DNA of 64,000 bases from Ampelocalamus luodianensis (Eukaryota > Streptophyta > Magnoliopsida > Poales > Poaceae). This document shows positions 34,464 to 47,372 of this stretch, piece by piece; positions within the stretch are counted from its first letter, which is position 1; each line of letters opens with the position of its first letter. The stretch lies in assembly GCA_036346255.1 (NCBI GenBank), contig CM070623.1, forward strand, positions 4,010,407 through 4,074,406, written 5' to 3'. The notes beneath the pieces are model-generated. The model saw only the letters and a program-made list of their open reading frames with translations. It had not been told where the DNA came from and made no database searches. The position numbers and the translations under genes are program-made.

Positions 34464-35832
34464 TCAGAACAGCCCTAACTTAGGTTTGTATTTCAAATGT
34501 AAATTATGAGGAAAATAAAACTTTTGATGCCTCATGAAATCATTTGAGAGTTTCTATAATTTTTCCTAGCAATTTCCAATTTTTAGAATTTAATTCTTGT
34601 GATTGGAAATTGTTGTCAAGAAATTCTTAGCCTTCAAACTTGTGATCATCCTCTGAAATTATTTTTCCTGTCTTCTTGATCATCTTATCTACCTCCTGAA
34701 TTATCTCACAATTTTTAGATTTTATTTGCTATTTCAAATGGCCAAGTCAACCTAGTTTGAAATCTGGTCAAACTGTTCAGCAGCTTGTGAATTTTATTGG
34801 GAGAAATCTAGTGCATGAAAACTCCTGAAAAATTTCACAAGGTTGTTCTATGTTCCAGAAAGTTCCCATAAAAATTTCAGAATTTTTGGAGCTAGGAACT
34901 ACATCTAAAAATTCCCAAACTCTCTCAGCTTTTAAAACTCAAAATCGTAAATCATCGCTTGTCGGGCTCGAACCCAAGCCCGACTAAAACTGCATCGCAC
35001 CACTTGACTCGGCCGCACCGCCTAGCTGCACGCGCGAGCCCGATGGTCGCCACCGTCCGATGAAGATCGAACGGTCCTCATTGCTTGCCTCGCCGACCGT
35101 CCAATGCATACACCAATCTCGCCGCCCATTTCAGATCCAACGGTCGGCGCGACATCGACGAGTCAAACCACCGTTCGCACCGCTGCTGGGGCCGACAGTG
35201 GACCCTACCGCCGATCCGCCTCGCCTTCTCCGCACTCACCGAGCTCGGGGTCGCGATGCATGCTCGCCACGCACTGCCGCCGCCACCTTTTTGTCCTCGT
35301 CACCCGAGAAGCATCGCCGGGTCTCATCTACCCACCGAGCCCATCCACTATCCTTCGCCCATTCTCGCCTTCTCCGCCCAAATTTTCTTCTCGCGGAGAA
35401 GATCTCGAGCGAGCGCCGCTTCGAGCCGCTTCTTGAGCCGCCGACCGATCGCCGTGTTCCTCTTGCCTCGCCGCCCATTTTGCCCATTCCGGTCCTTGGC
35501 GCCCAGTGGATCACCAGGCGTATCGCTGCTCTCGCCTCCGCGATCCTCGGTCCCGTGAGCTCGCTTATGATCCGTGAGTCTCTAGCCTCGCCACTTGGTC
35601 CTTAGGATCGCACCGATGCATTGAGTCTAACGGTGACTTCATTTTCATCTTTGGTGCATCATTATGGTGTGCGATCGAATCTTCTCCAAGCTTGGCGACC
35701 GCCACAGCGATTCCGGCCGCTTCGACCACCTTCGCCGCCATCGCCTTATGCTTTCTACCTCGGGATCAAGGCGAGCCGAGGCGCACTTTCCGAGCCTTCT
35801 AGAAGCCTCAGAGCGCCCCGCCGTGGGAGCCG
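34464..35832 (+). repeat. 5' LTR of family A, first piece
   Basis: Matches 47373-48781. The first bases read TCAGAACAGCCC instead of TGTAACAGCCC. It stops at GTGGGAGCCG, where the inverted solo LTR begins. GC-rich ORFs at 35060-35836 are shadows. Confidence 0.9.
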
Positions 35833-38800
35833 CTAGAGGACCCCAATTTATTTGGCTTGTAATGCTTAACCAACCACTGGTCCTAGCATCACAAATCAAA
35901 TAAATTGATCTCGAGATATGTATACTTCCCTGAAAAGTGATACACACCCTGCTACAAAATTAGACATCAACTCCATTCCAAACATAGAGTGCAAACACCA
36001 CACTACCAAACGGAAGATAAACAAATAGTAGAGTTATTACGCATAAAGGCCGACATGTGCCAAGATACACAAATAAACAAGAACGACAATGAAGCAAAGT
36101 GCCATAAGATGGCTATAAACAAAGCCAATCGGGTGCCTCCAACCTCAAGGCATCCGACCGACCGCCAAGTCTAGTCGCCCACGAAACGGCAACATACCAC
36201 GTAGTGAGGCCCTGGGGCTCACCTTCTTCCTCTCGCAACAAAAACATTAAAAAGCACTGAGTACAAAGATTGTCTTTGTACCGCAAGACCGACGTGAACC
36301 AGCGCACTGCTCATATGCTACATGCAGCTTGTTTGATGGAGGCCATATGTTTCATTTGCATAAAGCCAATTTTCATTTGCAATAATATAATACGCTTAGA
36401 AGGCAAGTTCGCAATTGCTTTTAATGTTGAAATAACAAGAAGGATATTAATAACAAAAGGGTAAAGGTAATCAACCTAGAAGTGACTATCCCAATAGTCA
36501 CCATTAACAATAGCACTAATCCCCATTCGCACTCACCCATCAAGTTTTAATTTAAATTGTTGTAGTCTAGTTCTTACTGGGCGTATCCGAGCGTGTCCAT
36601 AACCTAGACGAGGCTATTCGAATAGTTTTAACCTCCGCAGGTGTACCAATGTACCCACACTTCGCATCGCTTTAAGCCAAAACACACTTCCAAGGTATGT
36701 CGGCACCGCTAAGTCCTACGAGACTTTTTCCAATATTGTGTATTAACTCACGAGCCGTCAGATGGATAGAAATCCATACGCTTACATGGTAAAGCCGAAA
36801 GACAACTACCCACTCAGATAAAGCTTTTCTGACAACTACCATGCTCCCACCTCCATCCTCCCGCGACCTCCGCGACCCGAGCCAATACACGCCAAAGTAC
36901 TAGGTCAAGAGAGGTCCCATATACTCTAGTGTGGTTAGCACGCAAAATGCTCAAGACGGTGGCGCAAGTAACTCTGTCCTTAATCGACTCTGCACCTTTC
37001 CAAACACACCCAACAGATCACACCGCCTTACCATTGCCCAAGTCTAAATCATTTTGTTTTCATTTTTAATTTTGCAATTAAACATAGCGTAAATGTGAAA
37101 CATAAAGTTATAGAAAATTTTAGGTGATCAAGGTTACCGACTAAAGTCGATAACCGCCCAGCTTCACCGATAGCTACATGTCTAAGCAAATTGACCCGAC
37201 CTACTAAGTGACAAGAGATCATCCAACATTTCTAATCACAAAGAAATAACCTAGGCTCTGTAGTAGAGGAATATCATTTGCCTACAGATTATGCATCTAA
37301 AGGATTATCTAACCAATTTAACACAAATTAAGCGATGCATACATACGCTTGAAACAAAATATTAGACTTTAAAATATCGATTGACATGATCAAACCGCTT
37401 GCCCGGCCGCTGTTGCTCGTAATGCTCAACTCGCTGCAGAGGATCGCTTCGTGGTTACCGCAAATATCGAATCCTAACGATTGAACAAATAACAAATAAT
37501 AAGAACGAATAACACCGCAAAACTCAACATACAACAATAACAAACATACCAAAACTTACACAAAATTTAAGCAAGATATAACAAAATTTTAGAAACAGAG
37601 AACAAATCATTTTAAGTTGTTAAGAATTTTCTATGAATTTGCTAAGCTAAAAACACATCAAAACACTAGTTAATTACTTAACAAATTTTCATGAATGAAA
37701 CAGTACCTAAAACCTATCCCGAGAATTAGTATACTAAAAATGAAATTTTACGTAATTGGTTTCACCGATTTAGACAATTATTGAAAGAGATATACATTTT
37801 CTAATTTAGAAGATACATAAAACATCCTTTAATTAATTAACAGATCTTTGCTACAGATACAAGGTTGAAACTAATTTTAGTAAATACCACATTTAAAATG
37901 AAAATTAACAAAGATCGATTCATGCGATTTAGATAAAAATTGAATTAGTTATGCATTTTCTAAGTTTAAATGAATTAATAGTGCGACAAAACACATTACG
38001 TAAATACTAAAGCATTTATTCCTTTTTCTACCCACACCAACTAGCCCCATGACATCGATCAAGCGGCTCGCGCTGGCGCCGACTGTGACAGCCCATGGCT
38101 AAGGTGATGTCGAAGGCGTATTCTAAGAATACGCCTTTGACATATCAAAGTGTACTTCTAACATATACTCACGAGAAATACGCTATAAACAGAAAACGTG
38201 ACGCCAAGGGTTACACACCCACTAACCGACAAAGATGGGCCCATATGACATCGAACAAAGGGGTTTTATACCGGCAGTGTTAAGATTTTAACCGCGATTT
38301 ATCTCTCGAGGCCCACAAGTCATACTCACGATCAAAGAGTGCTTAAACGCTAAAGACAGAGTTATCACCTAACCCACGGCGATTTGCCGAGCTTCGCGCG
38401 CGCGCGCGACGCCAGGTAGGCGAATCGGCGATGAGAGGCGCCCGCTCGAGTGACACGCCCAGCGCAAAGAACTCACGTAACTTGTTGGCGACGACGCTGA
38501 GTCCGGATGGTCACCGAGTTGAGCTCGCGACGACGAGGCGAGAAGAAGACACGGCCCCACGGCGAGGACGCCATGTGCCTAGAAGGCTCCTAGTGCGCCA
38601 GCCCGCTTGATCCAGGAGCGTAAAGCATAAGACGATGGCGACGAAGGTGGTCCGAGGCGCCGGAACGCCGCGCGGCGAATCGCCAAGCTTGAGAAGATTC
38701 GACGCACGCCCGCAATGATGCACCAAAGATGAAATGAAGTCACCGTTAGACTCGGGCATCGGCGCGATCCGGCGACCACGTGACGAGGCTAGAGACTCAC

Positions 38801-39922
38801 CGATCGCAAACGAGCTCACGGACCGAGATCGCCGGAGGCGAGACGACGATACCGCTCGTGATCCATCGACGCCAAGGACCCGAATGGGCAAATGGAGGCG
38901 GCGAGGCAAGAGGAACACGACGATGCGCCGCCGCCAAGGGCTGGCTCGGGCGCGGCGCTACGCCGAGATCTTCTCCACCGAGAAGAAAATTTGGGCGAGA
39001 AGGCACGCAGAATGGACGCTGAGGATAGTGGATGGGCTCGCGGGTAGATGAGACCCCGCGATGCTTCTGACCGACACGAGGACAAAAAGGTGGCAATGAC
39101 GCAGGTACGTGGCGAGCATGCATGCGCGCCCCGAGCTCCGTGAGGTGCGAAAGACGAGGGCGATTCGACAGTAGGGTCCACCGTCGCCGATCGACGGCGG
39201 TGCGAACCGGTGGTTTGACTCGATCAAGACGCACCGACCGCTGGATCTCAAATGGACGGCCGAGATTGGTGTATGCATTCTGGACAGTCGATCGAGGCAA
39301 GCAATGAGGACCGCTTGATCTTCATCTGACGGACGATACCATCGGGCACGCGCTGGCGTGCAAGGCAGGGTGCATCGAAGTCAAGTGGTGCGGTTCGTTT
39401 GAGTCGGGCTTGGGTCTGAGCCCGACAAACAAGGATTTCTCGATTTTGAGTTTTAAAAGCTAAGAGAGTTTGGGGAATTTTTAGATGTAGTTCCCGAGCT
39501 CCAAAATTCTTAAATTTTTATGGGAACTTCTGAACATAGAGCAACCTTGTGAAATTTTTCCAGGAGTTTTCATGCAATAGATTTCTCCCAATAAAATTCA
39601 CAAGCTGTCAAGAGAAGTTTGACCAGATTTCAAACTAGGTTGACTTGGCCATTTGAAATAGCAAATAAAATCTAAAAATTGTGAGATAATTCAGGAGGTA
39701 GATAAGATGATCAAGAAGACAGAAAATAATTTCATAGGATGATCACAAGTTTGAAGGCTAAGAATTTGTTGACAACAATTTCCAATCACAAGAATTAAAT
39801 TCTAAAATTGAAATTGCTAGGAAAAATTGTAGAAACTCTCAAATGATTTCATGAGGCATCAAAAGTTTTTATTTTCCTCATAATTTACATTTGAAATACA
39901 AATCCTAAGTTAGGGTCATGTA
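35833..39922 (-). mobile_element. Solo LTR of family A, inserted in reverse orientation
   Basis: Read on the minus strand this is a full family A LTR, from CCCTAACTTAGG near 39918 to GGGGTCCT at about 35837. Host LTR sequence resumes at 39923-39927 with CCCCGTGTCTTC, continuing GAGCCG-GTGTCTTC as in 48770-48790. The duplication is imperfect (AGCCG left, CCCCG right). Terminal TG/CA bases are altered. No internal region is present. Confidence 0.9.
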
Positions 39923-42630
39923 CCCCGTGTCTTCTTCTCCGCCTCCGGCCGCCGCGAGCTCAACTCCGGTGACCATCTGACCCTGGCCGCCGCCAACAAG
40001 TTCGCGAGGTTGCCGCGCACCGACGTGTCACTCGAGCCCGAGCGCCTCGCCGCCAGCCGCTTACTCGCCGCGCCACAAGACGGGGCTCTCAAAGAAGTCG
40101 CCGCATGGTTAGGTGATAACCTCGTCTTTAGCGCTTAAGCACTTTGATCCGTGAGTATGACTTGTGGGCCCTCGAGATAAATCGCGTTAAAATCTTATCC
40201 TCGCACCGTTTAAAACCCTTGTGTCGCCATATGGGCCCATGCCGCTAGTGGGTGTGTAACCCTTGGCGATACGCTTTTCTCTGCTTGGAAACGTATTTCT
40301 TTGTGAGTATATGTTAGAAGTACACTTTGATATGTCAAAGACGATTTTAGAATACGCCGACATCACCTTCGCGCATGGTCGTCCTCGGTCACCGCCACGC
40401 ATGCCCGCCAACATGAGTCGGGGCTAGTTGGTGTGGGTAGAAAAAGGAATAAATGCTTTAGTATTTCGTAATGTGTTTTCTGTCAAGATCGTTAATTCAT
40501 TTAAACTTAGAAAATGCATAACTAATTCAATTTTTATCTAAATCGCATGAATCCAAAGTGTCGTTAATTTTCATTTTAAATGTGGTATTTACTAAAATTA
40601 GTTTCAACCTTGTATCTCAGAGCAAAGATCTCGTTAATTAATTAAAGGATGTTTTATGTATCTTCTAAATTAGAAAATGTATATCTCTTTCAATAATTGT
40701 CTAAATCCAAAGAAACCAATTCTCAGAAATTTCATTTTTAGTATACTAATTCTCGTGATAGGTTTTAGGTAATCTGCTTCTGTTCATGAAAATTTGTTAA
40801 GTAATTAACTAGTGTTTTGATGTGTTTTTAGCTTAGCAAATTCATAGAAAATTCTTAACAACTTAAAATGATTTGTTCTCTGCTTTCTAAAATTTTGTTA
40901 TATCTTGCTTAGGTTGTGTGTAAGTTTTGGTATGTTTTGTTATTGTTGTATGTTGAGTTTTGCCTGTTATTCGCTCTATTCGCCGTTATTTGTTCAATCG
41001 TTAGGATTCGATATTTGCAGAACTCAGAGCGATCCTCGCAACAAAGTTGAGCATTCGAGCAACAAGAACAGCAAGCGCTTGATCATGTTAATCCAAAGAT
41101 TTTAAAGTCTAATATTTTGTTTCAACTGTATGTATGCATCGCTTAATTTGTGTTAAATTGGTTAGATAATCCTTTAGATGCATAATCAGAGGCAAATGAT
41201 ATTCTCTACTACCGAGCCTAGGTTATTTGCTATGATTAGAAATCTGGATGATCTCTTGTCACTTAGTAGGTTCGGTCAATTTGCTTAGACATGCTTAGCT
41301 ATATCAGAGAATCAAGGTTATCGACTTTAGTCAGAACCTTGATCACACAAAATTTTCTATAACTTTATGTTTCAAAGATTTCGCTATGTTTAATTGCAAA
41401 ATTAAAAATGAAAACAAAAATGATTTAGACTTGGGCAATGGTAAGACTCGGTGTGATCTGGTTGGGTGACTGAAAGGTGCCCGAGTCGCTTAAGGACCGA
41501 GTTACTTGCGCCACCTGCATCGGAGCATTTTGCGTATAACCACACTAGAGTATATGGGACCTCTTGACCTAGTACTTTGTCGCGGTATTGGCCCGGTCGC
41601 AGGAGGTCGCAGGAGGATGGAGGTGGGAGCATGGTAGTTGTCCTAAAAGCTTTATCCTTAGTGGGTAGTTGTCTTTCGGCTTTACTCATGTAAGCGCATG
41701 GATTTCTATCCATACGAGCTGCTCGTAGTTAATACACAATATTGGAAAAGTCTCAGGACTTAGCTGTACAAAGATACCTTCTAAGTGTGTTTTGGCTTAA
41801 AGGCGGTCCAAGTGTGGGTACATTGGTACACCCTCAGCAGGTTAAAACTATTCGAATAGCCTCGCCCTAGGTTATGGACACGCTCTGATACGCCTGCAAG
41901 AACTAGACTACAACAATTTAAATTAAAACTTGATGGGTGGTACTAATCGATTCGTTATTGTTGTGGTGACTATTGGGATAGTCACTTCTAGGTTGGTTAC
42001 CTTTACCCTTTGTTATTAATATCCTCATCGTTATTTCAACATTAAAACGAATTGCGAACTTGCTCTTCTAACCGTGATTATATTATTGCAAATGAAAATT
42101 GGCTTTATGCAATGAAACATATGGCTCCATCAAACAAGCCTACATGTAGCATATGAACAGTGTCCGCTAGTTCACACGTCAGCTTGCGGGTACAAAGACA
42201 ATCTTTGTACTCAGTGCTTTGCTTAATGTTTTTGTTGCGTGAGGAAGAAGGTGAGCCCCAAGGGCCTCACTCGTGAGTCAGGTTGCCGCCGGACGACTAG
42301 ACTTGGCGGTCCTGGCCGATGCCTTGTGGGTTGGAGGCACACCGATTGGCTTTGTTTATAGCCATCTTATGGCACTTTGCTTCACCGCTGCGTTTTGTTT
42401 ATTTGTGTATCTTGGCCTGTCGCCTTTGTCTGTGATAACTCTACTATTTGTTTATCTTCCGCTTGGTAGTGTGGTGTTTGGACTCTATGTTTGGTATGGA
42501 GTTGATGTCTAATTTTGTAACGGTGTGTATATCGTCGGGAAGTATACATATCTGAGATCAATTTATTTGATTTGTGATGCTAGGACTGTGGTTGGTTACA
42601 TTACAAGCCAAATAAATTGGGGTCCTCACA
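39923..42630 (+). repeat. 5' LTR of family A, second piece
   Basis: Matches 48779-51508 and ends GGGGTCCTCACA, directly before the primer site. Confidence 0.92.
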
Positions 42631-42634
42631 AAGT

Positions 42635-42646
42635 TGGTATCGAGCC
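42635..42646 (+). other. Primer binding site (tRNA-iMet type)
   Basis: TGGTATCGAGCC begins five bases after the LTR. It is the plant initiator-Met site with the A of TATCAGAGC missing, as in the other gypsy element. Confidence 0.85.
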
Positions 42647-43059
42647 ATTCTCGACCGTAGCAACCCAAGCATAGTCGCCCTTAGGATATTTTGGAAAGGC
42701 TTATTTGCAAAATATAAAAGGGTTAATGAAAACTTAGGCAGGTCTCGATTTTACCCTTGTCTATCCTAGCCTTCTACTCTCATCTTACTCTAATTTCAGT
42801 TTAAAAACTTGGTTTCTCCCTTCCTTTCAAAAGATAGTTACTACCTGTAGAATCGGCCTTGGGAGAACCTTAGAGAATTAGTTTAATTAAAATTTGTGGG
42901 GGCATAAGGGTAAGATATGTATGAGTTTGCTAAGGTCTGATTTTTGTCAATTGGTTTTGTAACTTAAAAGTCTTGTGTTTGTTTTGTGTCGTTAGTAAGT
43001 TATTTGCGGTGGGTTGTCGACTTCGTGTTTCCGCTATTGTTAACTTGTCTTAGTGAAAC

Positions 43060-44070
43060 AGATGGCCGGAGAACGCGCGTGCAGATCAAGCAGTCGGTCA
43101 TGATGAGGAGCTTCTCCTCCGACCATGGTCGAGGTTCTCGCCGATCGAGCGAAACCGCATGGACCAAACGCGCATCTTGGAGGTTATTGCTAGAATACCT
43201 CCACTCGCCGGTGGTGGCAGCCACCGCATCGCGGGACTTGCAGAGTTCCTCCGCACGCACCGCCGACTTTCTCCGCCCGAGGACCTCTCGATGCGATGAT
43301 TGGTCGCGCATGGTTGAGCTAAAGCTCAACATAGCTCGCTAGGCACAGATAAGGCACTTCTTCGGCCCCACCGCCTTGAGGGCGCAAGACTCTCATGGTG
43401 GGAGAACTATTCGCCATGCACCGCGCCATGTGGTCGCTGTGGAGGAGTTCGATCGCCTTTTCGTCGCCCACATCCCCGATGGCCCGATGAAGTGAAGAAG
43501 AAGGAGTTCCTCGCGCCAAGCAAGGGCGCAAATCTGTGACGGAGTAATTGCACGAGTTCAATCATTTGGCTCGATATGCTCCGGGGGAGGTGGCCTCAGA
43601 TGAGGCTAAGCAGAGAAGTTTATGGATGGCTTGTCCGAGGAGTTGCAGACAAGCTATCTATTGTAGACTTCTCGACTTTCGTGCCTTGGTAGATAAGGCC
43701 ATTGTTGCCGAAAGATAAGGCAAAGGCGTCATGAGTCCCGCAGCGCAAATGGGAGGCGATCGCTCTACTCACACTAGCCTCACTGCTCTGGCCGCCACAC
43801 CAGTGGCCCGCTCTTTTTGCTCCACCGGCCGCCGAGGCCATCTCGCACTAGCTCGCCCACCGCAGCCGTGAGCCAGCCACGCGCGCCGCGATCCGCCACA
43901 GAGCGCCTCCGCAATCCGGCGCCGAGGTTACTTGTTTTCGCCGCCACAACAAGGGCCATTATGCGAATGCTCGCCTCAGAGTGTTGCAGCAGCCCTCGCC
44001 CTAATGGAGGACGCGGCAGGGGAGTGGTCACCCACCGACCGTAAGATTATTCGAAGACCTGTGGTGCGAG
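43060..44070 (+). pseudogene. Family A gag (broken)
   Basis: ATGGCCGGAG at 43063 is the likely start, with basic and Arg-rich frames after it. A block KKKEFLAPSKGANL-like near 43495 and RYAPGEVASDEAKQRSL-like near 43570-43620 correspond to the gypsy capsid end (R-Y-A-P ... D-E-x-x-K). A zinc-knuckle frame CFRRHNKGHYANA lies at about 43935-43975, with its second Cys read as H. Frames shift many times. The product would form particles and bind RNA. Confidence 0.65.
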
Positions 44071-44099
44071 CAAATGCGGCCGAAGTCAACCACCTTTCA

Positions 44100-44560
44100 C
44101 CGAGGAGGCTCAGAGGCGCCAGATGTCGTGATTGGTACACTTCTTGTTAATTCTCGCCCGCTGCAGATATTTGATTCTCGAGCATCGATTCTTTTATTTC
44201 AAGATCATTTGCTGCTGTTAGTGGTCTTCACCGTGTTCCTTTGGGAGTTCTTTGCTCATCCGCCTCCGGGTCGGAAATGAGAGCCGATCTACAGTGTCGG
44301 ATGTTCCTATCATAGTCAAAGGAGTGGGGTTTGGCAAATCTTATTCTCGCCTCGCCAATGAAGTCCGATGTGATTCTTGGCATGGATTGGTTGTCCCAAC
44401 ACTTGGGGCATATCGACAGCCGTGAAGATTGTCTATCTCACCACCTCTTCCCGCGAGCAGTGTCGGATTTTCGCTGCACTGCAGGGCCACATCTATGTGC
44501 ATTAGAGACAAAGCCACCTTTGCATTCGTGGATGTTCCCATAGTATCTCGACTTTGAGGA
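44100..44560 (+). pseudogene. Family A protease segment
   Basis: VIGTLLVNSRPLQIFDSRAS (44127-44190) carries the aspartic protease triad region; the usual D-S-G reads D-S-R. LASPMKSDVILGMDWLSQH (about 44345-44405) is the second conserved block (ILGMDWL). The frame breaks near 44220, 44290 and 44410. It would mature the gag-pol polyprotein. Confidence 0.8.
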
Positions 44561-44569
44561 TGTTTTTCC

Positions 44570-45400
44570 GATGATTTACCCGATGCCTCCGCTCGAGATC
44601 CGAGTTTGTCATTGAGTTGCTTCCTGCATCGCCTCTATCTCAAGGCGCCGACGGATGCCTCCCAATGAGCTAGAAGAATTGAAGAAGCACCTGGTGAGCT
44701 CCAAGCAAAGGGTTTCATCCGCCCCAGCCATCTCCTTGGGGTTGTCCGGTGATCTTTGTGAAGAAGAAGGACAAGACTTTGCGCATGTGTTGACTACCGC
44801 CCTCTCAATGAGGTGACGGTGAAGAACAAATACCCTTTGCCCCGCATCGATGATCTGCTCGATCGCTTGACTGGAGCCTGTGTGTTCTCAAAGATTGATT
44901 TGAGAATGGGGTATCATCGTGTCGATCGATCGAGGATATTCCAAGACGGCCACTACTCGTTATGGTCGCACGAGTACACCGCCATGTCTTTCGGTTTAAC
45001 CAATGCTCCAGCTTTGTTCATGAACTTAATGAATTCAGATTCATGGAGTTTTTGGATAAATTTGTGGTGGTCTTTATTGATGATATTCTTATCTATTCCA
45101 AGATCAAGAGCATGTTGAGCATCCAAGATTGTTTTGGGCAAATTATGGAGCATCACTATATGCAAAGTTCAAGAAATGTGAGTTCGTTGAAGGAAGTGGC
45201 ATTCTTGGGCCATGTTCTTTCACTGAGGCGAGTCTGTGGATCCCAAAGAAGGTCGGCGATGTTCTATCTTGGGGTCACCAAGTCAAGCATCGATGTGCGG
45301 AGTTTTCTGCTTAGCTGGTTACTACCGCCGCTTTATCGAGAACTTCTCCAAAATCGCTAAGCCGATGACCGAATTGCTCAAGAAGGACAAGAAGTTTGTG
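44570..45400 (+). pseudogene. Family A reverse transcriptase (broken)
   Basis: Blocks: RRMPPNELEELKKHL (about 44645), VDYRPLNEVTVKNKYPLPRI (about 44785-44845), LTGACVFSKIDLRMGYH (about 44865-44920), AMSFGLTNAPALFMNLMN (about 44981-45035), FVVVFIDDILIYSK (45060-45105). Catalytic residues are visible in SKID and FIDD. Shifts occur at about 44790, 44930, 45040 and 45110. Most frames recover within tens of bases, so the gene may be less damaged than it looks. Confidence 0.9.
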
Positions 45401-45870
45401 TGGTCCTCTGCTTGTGATGAGAGCTTCCAGAGCTCAAGCGCGGTTGACTTCACCCAGCCCCTACTCTTCCCGATATCCACAAGAGCTTCGATATTTATTA
45501 TGATGCTCTCGTCAGTGACTTGGATGTGTCCTTATGCAGAAGGCAAGGCGCTTGCATATGCATCCAGTGCATTGAGACCACGTGAGCTCAACTACCCCAC
45601 CCATGATTTAGAGCTTGTCTGCAAAGGGTTCATGCACTCAAGATTTGGCGCATTATTTGATCAGAATCACGTGAGGTGTATTCCGATCACAAGAGCTTGA
45701 AGTATTTGTTCACCCAACAGATCCGAACCTCGTGCAGAGGAGATGGCTAGAATTGATCAAAGATTATGACATGGGTATTCGTGATCATCCGGCAAGGCCA
45801 ATGTGGTTGCCGATGCACTTAGCCGAAAGGTGTATTGCAATACTCGATGATCCAAGAGCAAAGAACCGCA
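45400..45870 (+). pseudogene. Family A RNase H (broken)
   Basis: GYYRRFIENFSKIAKPMTEL at about 45311-45370 is the RT connection. RNase H follows with a degraded DAS region near 45480, GKALAYASSALRPRELNYPT (about 45542-45602), SLKYLFTQ (about 45695-45718), QRRWLELIKDYDMGI and a VVADALSRK-like piece split across frames (about 45800). Confidence 0.85.
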
Positions 45871-45989
45871 CTTCTTGCGCAATTTCAGGCCTCAACTTGG
45901 GTTTGGTTGAGCATGGTTCCTTTGTCGCCTTGGTTGTGCAACCAACCTTGGTGGATCAAATCAAGGCAAAGACAAAGAATCGATGATGG

Positions 45990-47110
45990 CGTGGTAAAAT
46001 CGCGTAACATCGTGGATGGATCACCAAGTGTTTTACGTAAGATGAGCACGGTGTTGTATGGTTTGGGCAGGCCTTGTGGTCCCAAAGGTCCCGAGTTGCG
46101 GATTTGATTCTTCAGAGGCCCATGATTCGCCTTTGTCCATCCATCCCGGCCACTAAATGTACCAAGATCTGCGCCGAGATTCGTGGACTCGCATGAAGCG
46201 TGAGATTGCCGTGTTCGTGGCCGATGTGACATATGTTGTCGCGTCAAGGCGAGCATCGGCGCCCAAACAGTCTCCTTCACTTTGCCGCACTCGAATGGAA
46301 GTGGATTCGAGGTATGGACTTCATCACCGTCTACCCTGCACTCTGCAGGAAGGATGCATTATGGGTTATCATCGATCGATTGACGAAGGTGGCTCATTTC
46401 TTCCAAAGGCGATCGAAGATTGATGTGAATCGCCAGCGGATCTTTACATATCCCGCATTGTGAGTCTCGCATGGTGTGCCACGAACAATTGTGTCGATCG
46501 TGGTTCTCTGCTCACCTCTCGGTTTTGGCATAGTCGCAGAAGCCATGGGGACCCGTCTTTCGCTCTCATTTCACCTATCATCCTCGATCGATGGTCGACG
46601 GAGCGCCAATCAGTGCTTGAAGACATGCTCGCGCTTGTGTTCTTTCCTATGGAAAGAATTGGGAGAAGTGCCTACCGCTTGCCGAGTTCTCCTACAACAA
46701 CGGCTTCCAAAGCTAGTCTCAGATGGCACCATTTGAGGCCTTGTATGGACGGCGCCAGAGACACCGCTGAACTGGCCGTAAACCGTGAAAGGCGTTCTTT
46801 GGTCCGATTCCATCAATGAGGCCGAAAGTCAAGTGCGCTTGATTCGTGAGCACTTCGCGCCGTAGCTCACCCGTGCGTAAGAGCTATGTAGATCGACGTC
46901 GCCGTGAGTTGAGTTTCAGCCCAATGACTTTGTGTATCTCAAAGTCTCACCTTTGAAGGGACATCGTCGTTTCGTGTCAAGGGCAAGTTGGCTCCTCGGA
47001 TGTTGGACCATATCGCGTCATCGATAAAGTGGGTTGTTGCTTACAAGTTAGAGTTGCCACTACACTTGAGGGGTGCATGATGTTTTCCATGTGTCACAAT
47101 TGAAAAAGTG
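45990..47110 (+). pseudogene. Family A integrase (broken)
   Basis: The zinc-binding CAEIRGLA / KREIAVFVADVTYVV frames are near 46165-46230, where families have C-x2-C. The core begins WKWIRGMDFITVYPAL (about 46290-46340; Asp in MDF) and DALWVIIDRLTKVAHFFQ (about 46353-46410), followed by decayed blocks around 46480-46720 that include FHLSSSIDGR. The C-terminal part includes GKLAPRMLDHI-like and DVFHVSQLKKCL-like frames (about 46980-47110). At least six shifts. It would insert the cDNA. Confidence 0.8.
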
Positions 47111-47149
47111 CCTTCGTGTTCCATTGAGGAGACACCTTTGGAAAATATT

Positions 47150-47332
47150 GATGTGCGTGAAGATCTATCTTATCGTGAGCGCCGTTCAGTATCCTCAAGA
47201 AGTCAACGCAGAACAAGGAACCGTGTGATAAAGTTCCTTAAAGTTCAGTGGTCAAACCACTCCGAGGATGAAGCCACTTGGGAGCGGGAAGATCGTCTCC
47301 GGGCAGACTACCCATCCTTCTTCTCCCAGTGA
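47150..47332 (+). pseudogene. Family A chromodomain, uninterrupted
   Basis: The frame 47108-47332 is open through the domain: RTRNRVIKFLKVQWSNHSED followed by EATWEREDRLRADYPSFFSQ and a stop. The aromatic and acidic residues that form the methyl-lysine pocket in chromodomains are present (W of VQWSN, W-E of ATWERE). In this lineage the domain is the C-terminal end of integrase and is thought to direct insertion to marked heterochromatin. It is the best preserved coding piece of the element, but it lies downstream of a frame-broken pol. Confidence 0.92.
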
Positions 47333-47358
47333 TCAGAATCTCGGGGCGAGATTCCTGT

Positions 47359-47372
47359 AAGGGGGGGAGATT
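47359..47372 (+). other. Polypurine tract
   Basis: AAGGGGGGGAGATT stands directly before the 3' LTR start TGTAACAG. Confidence 0.9.
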
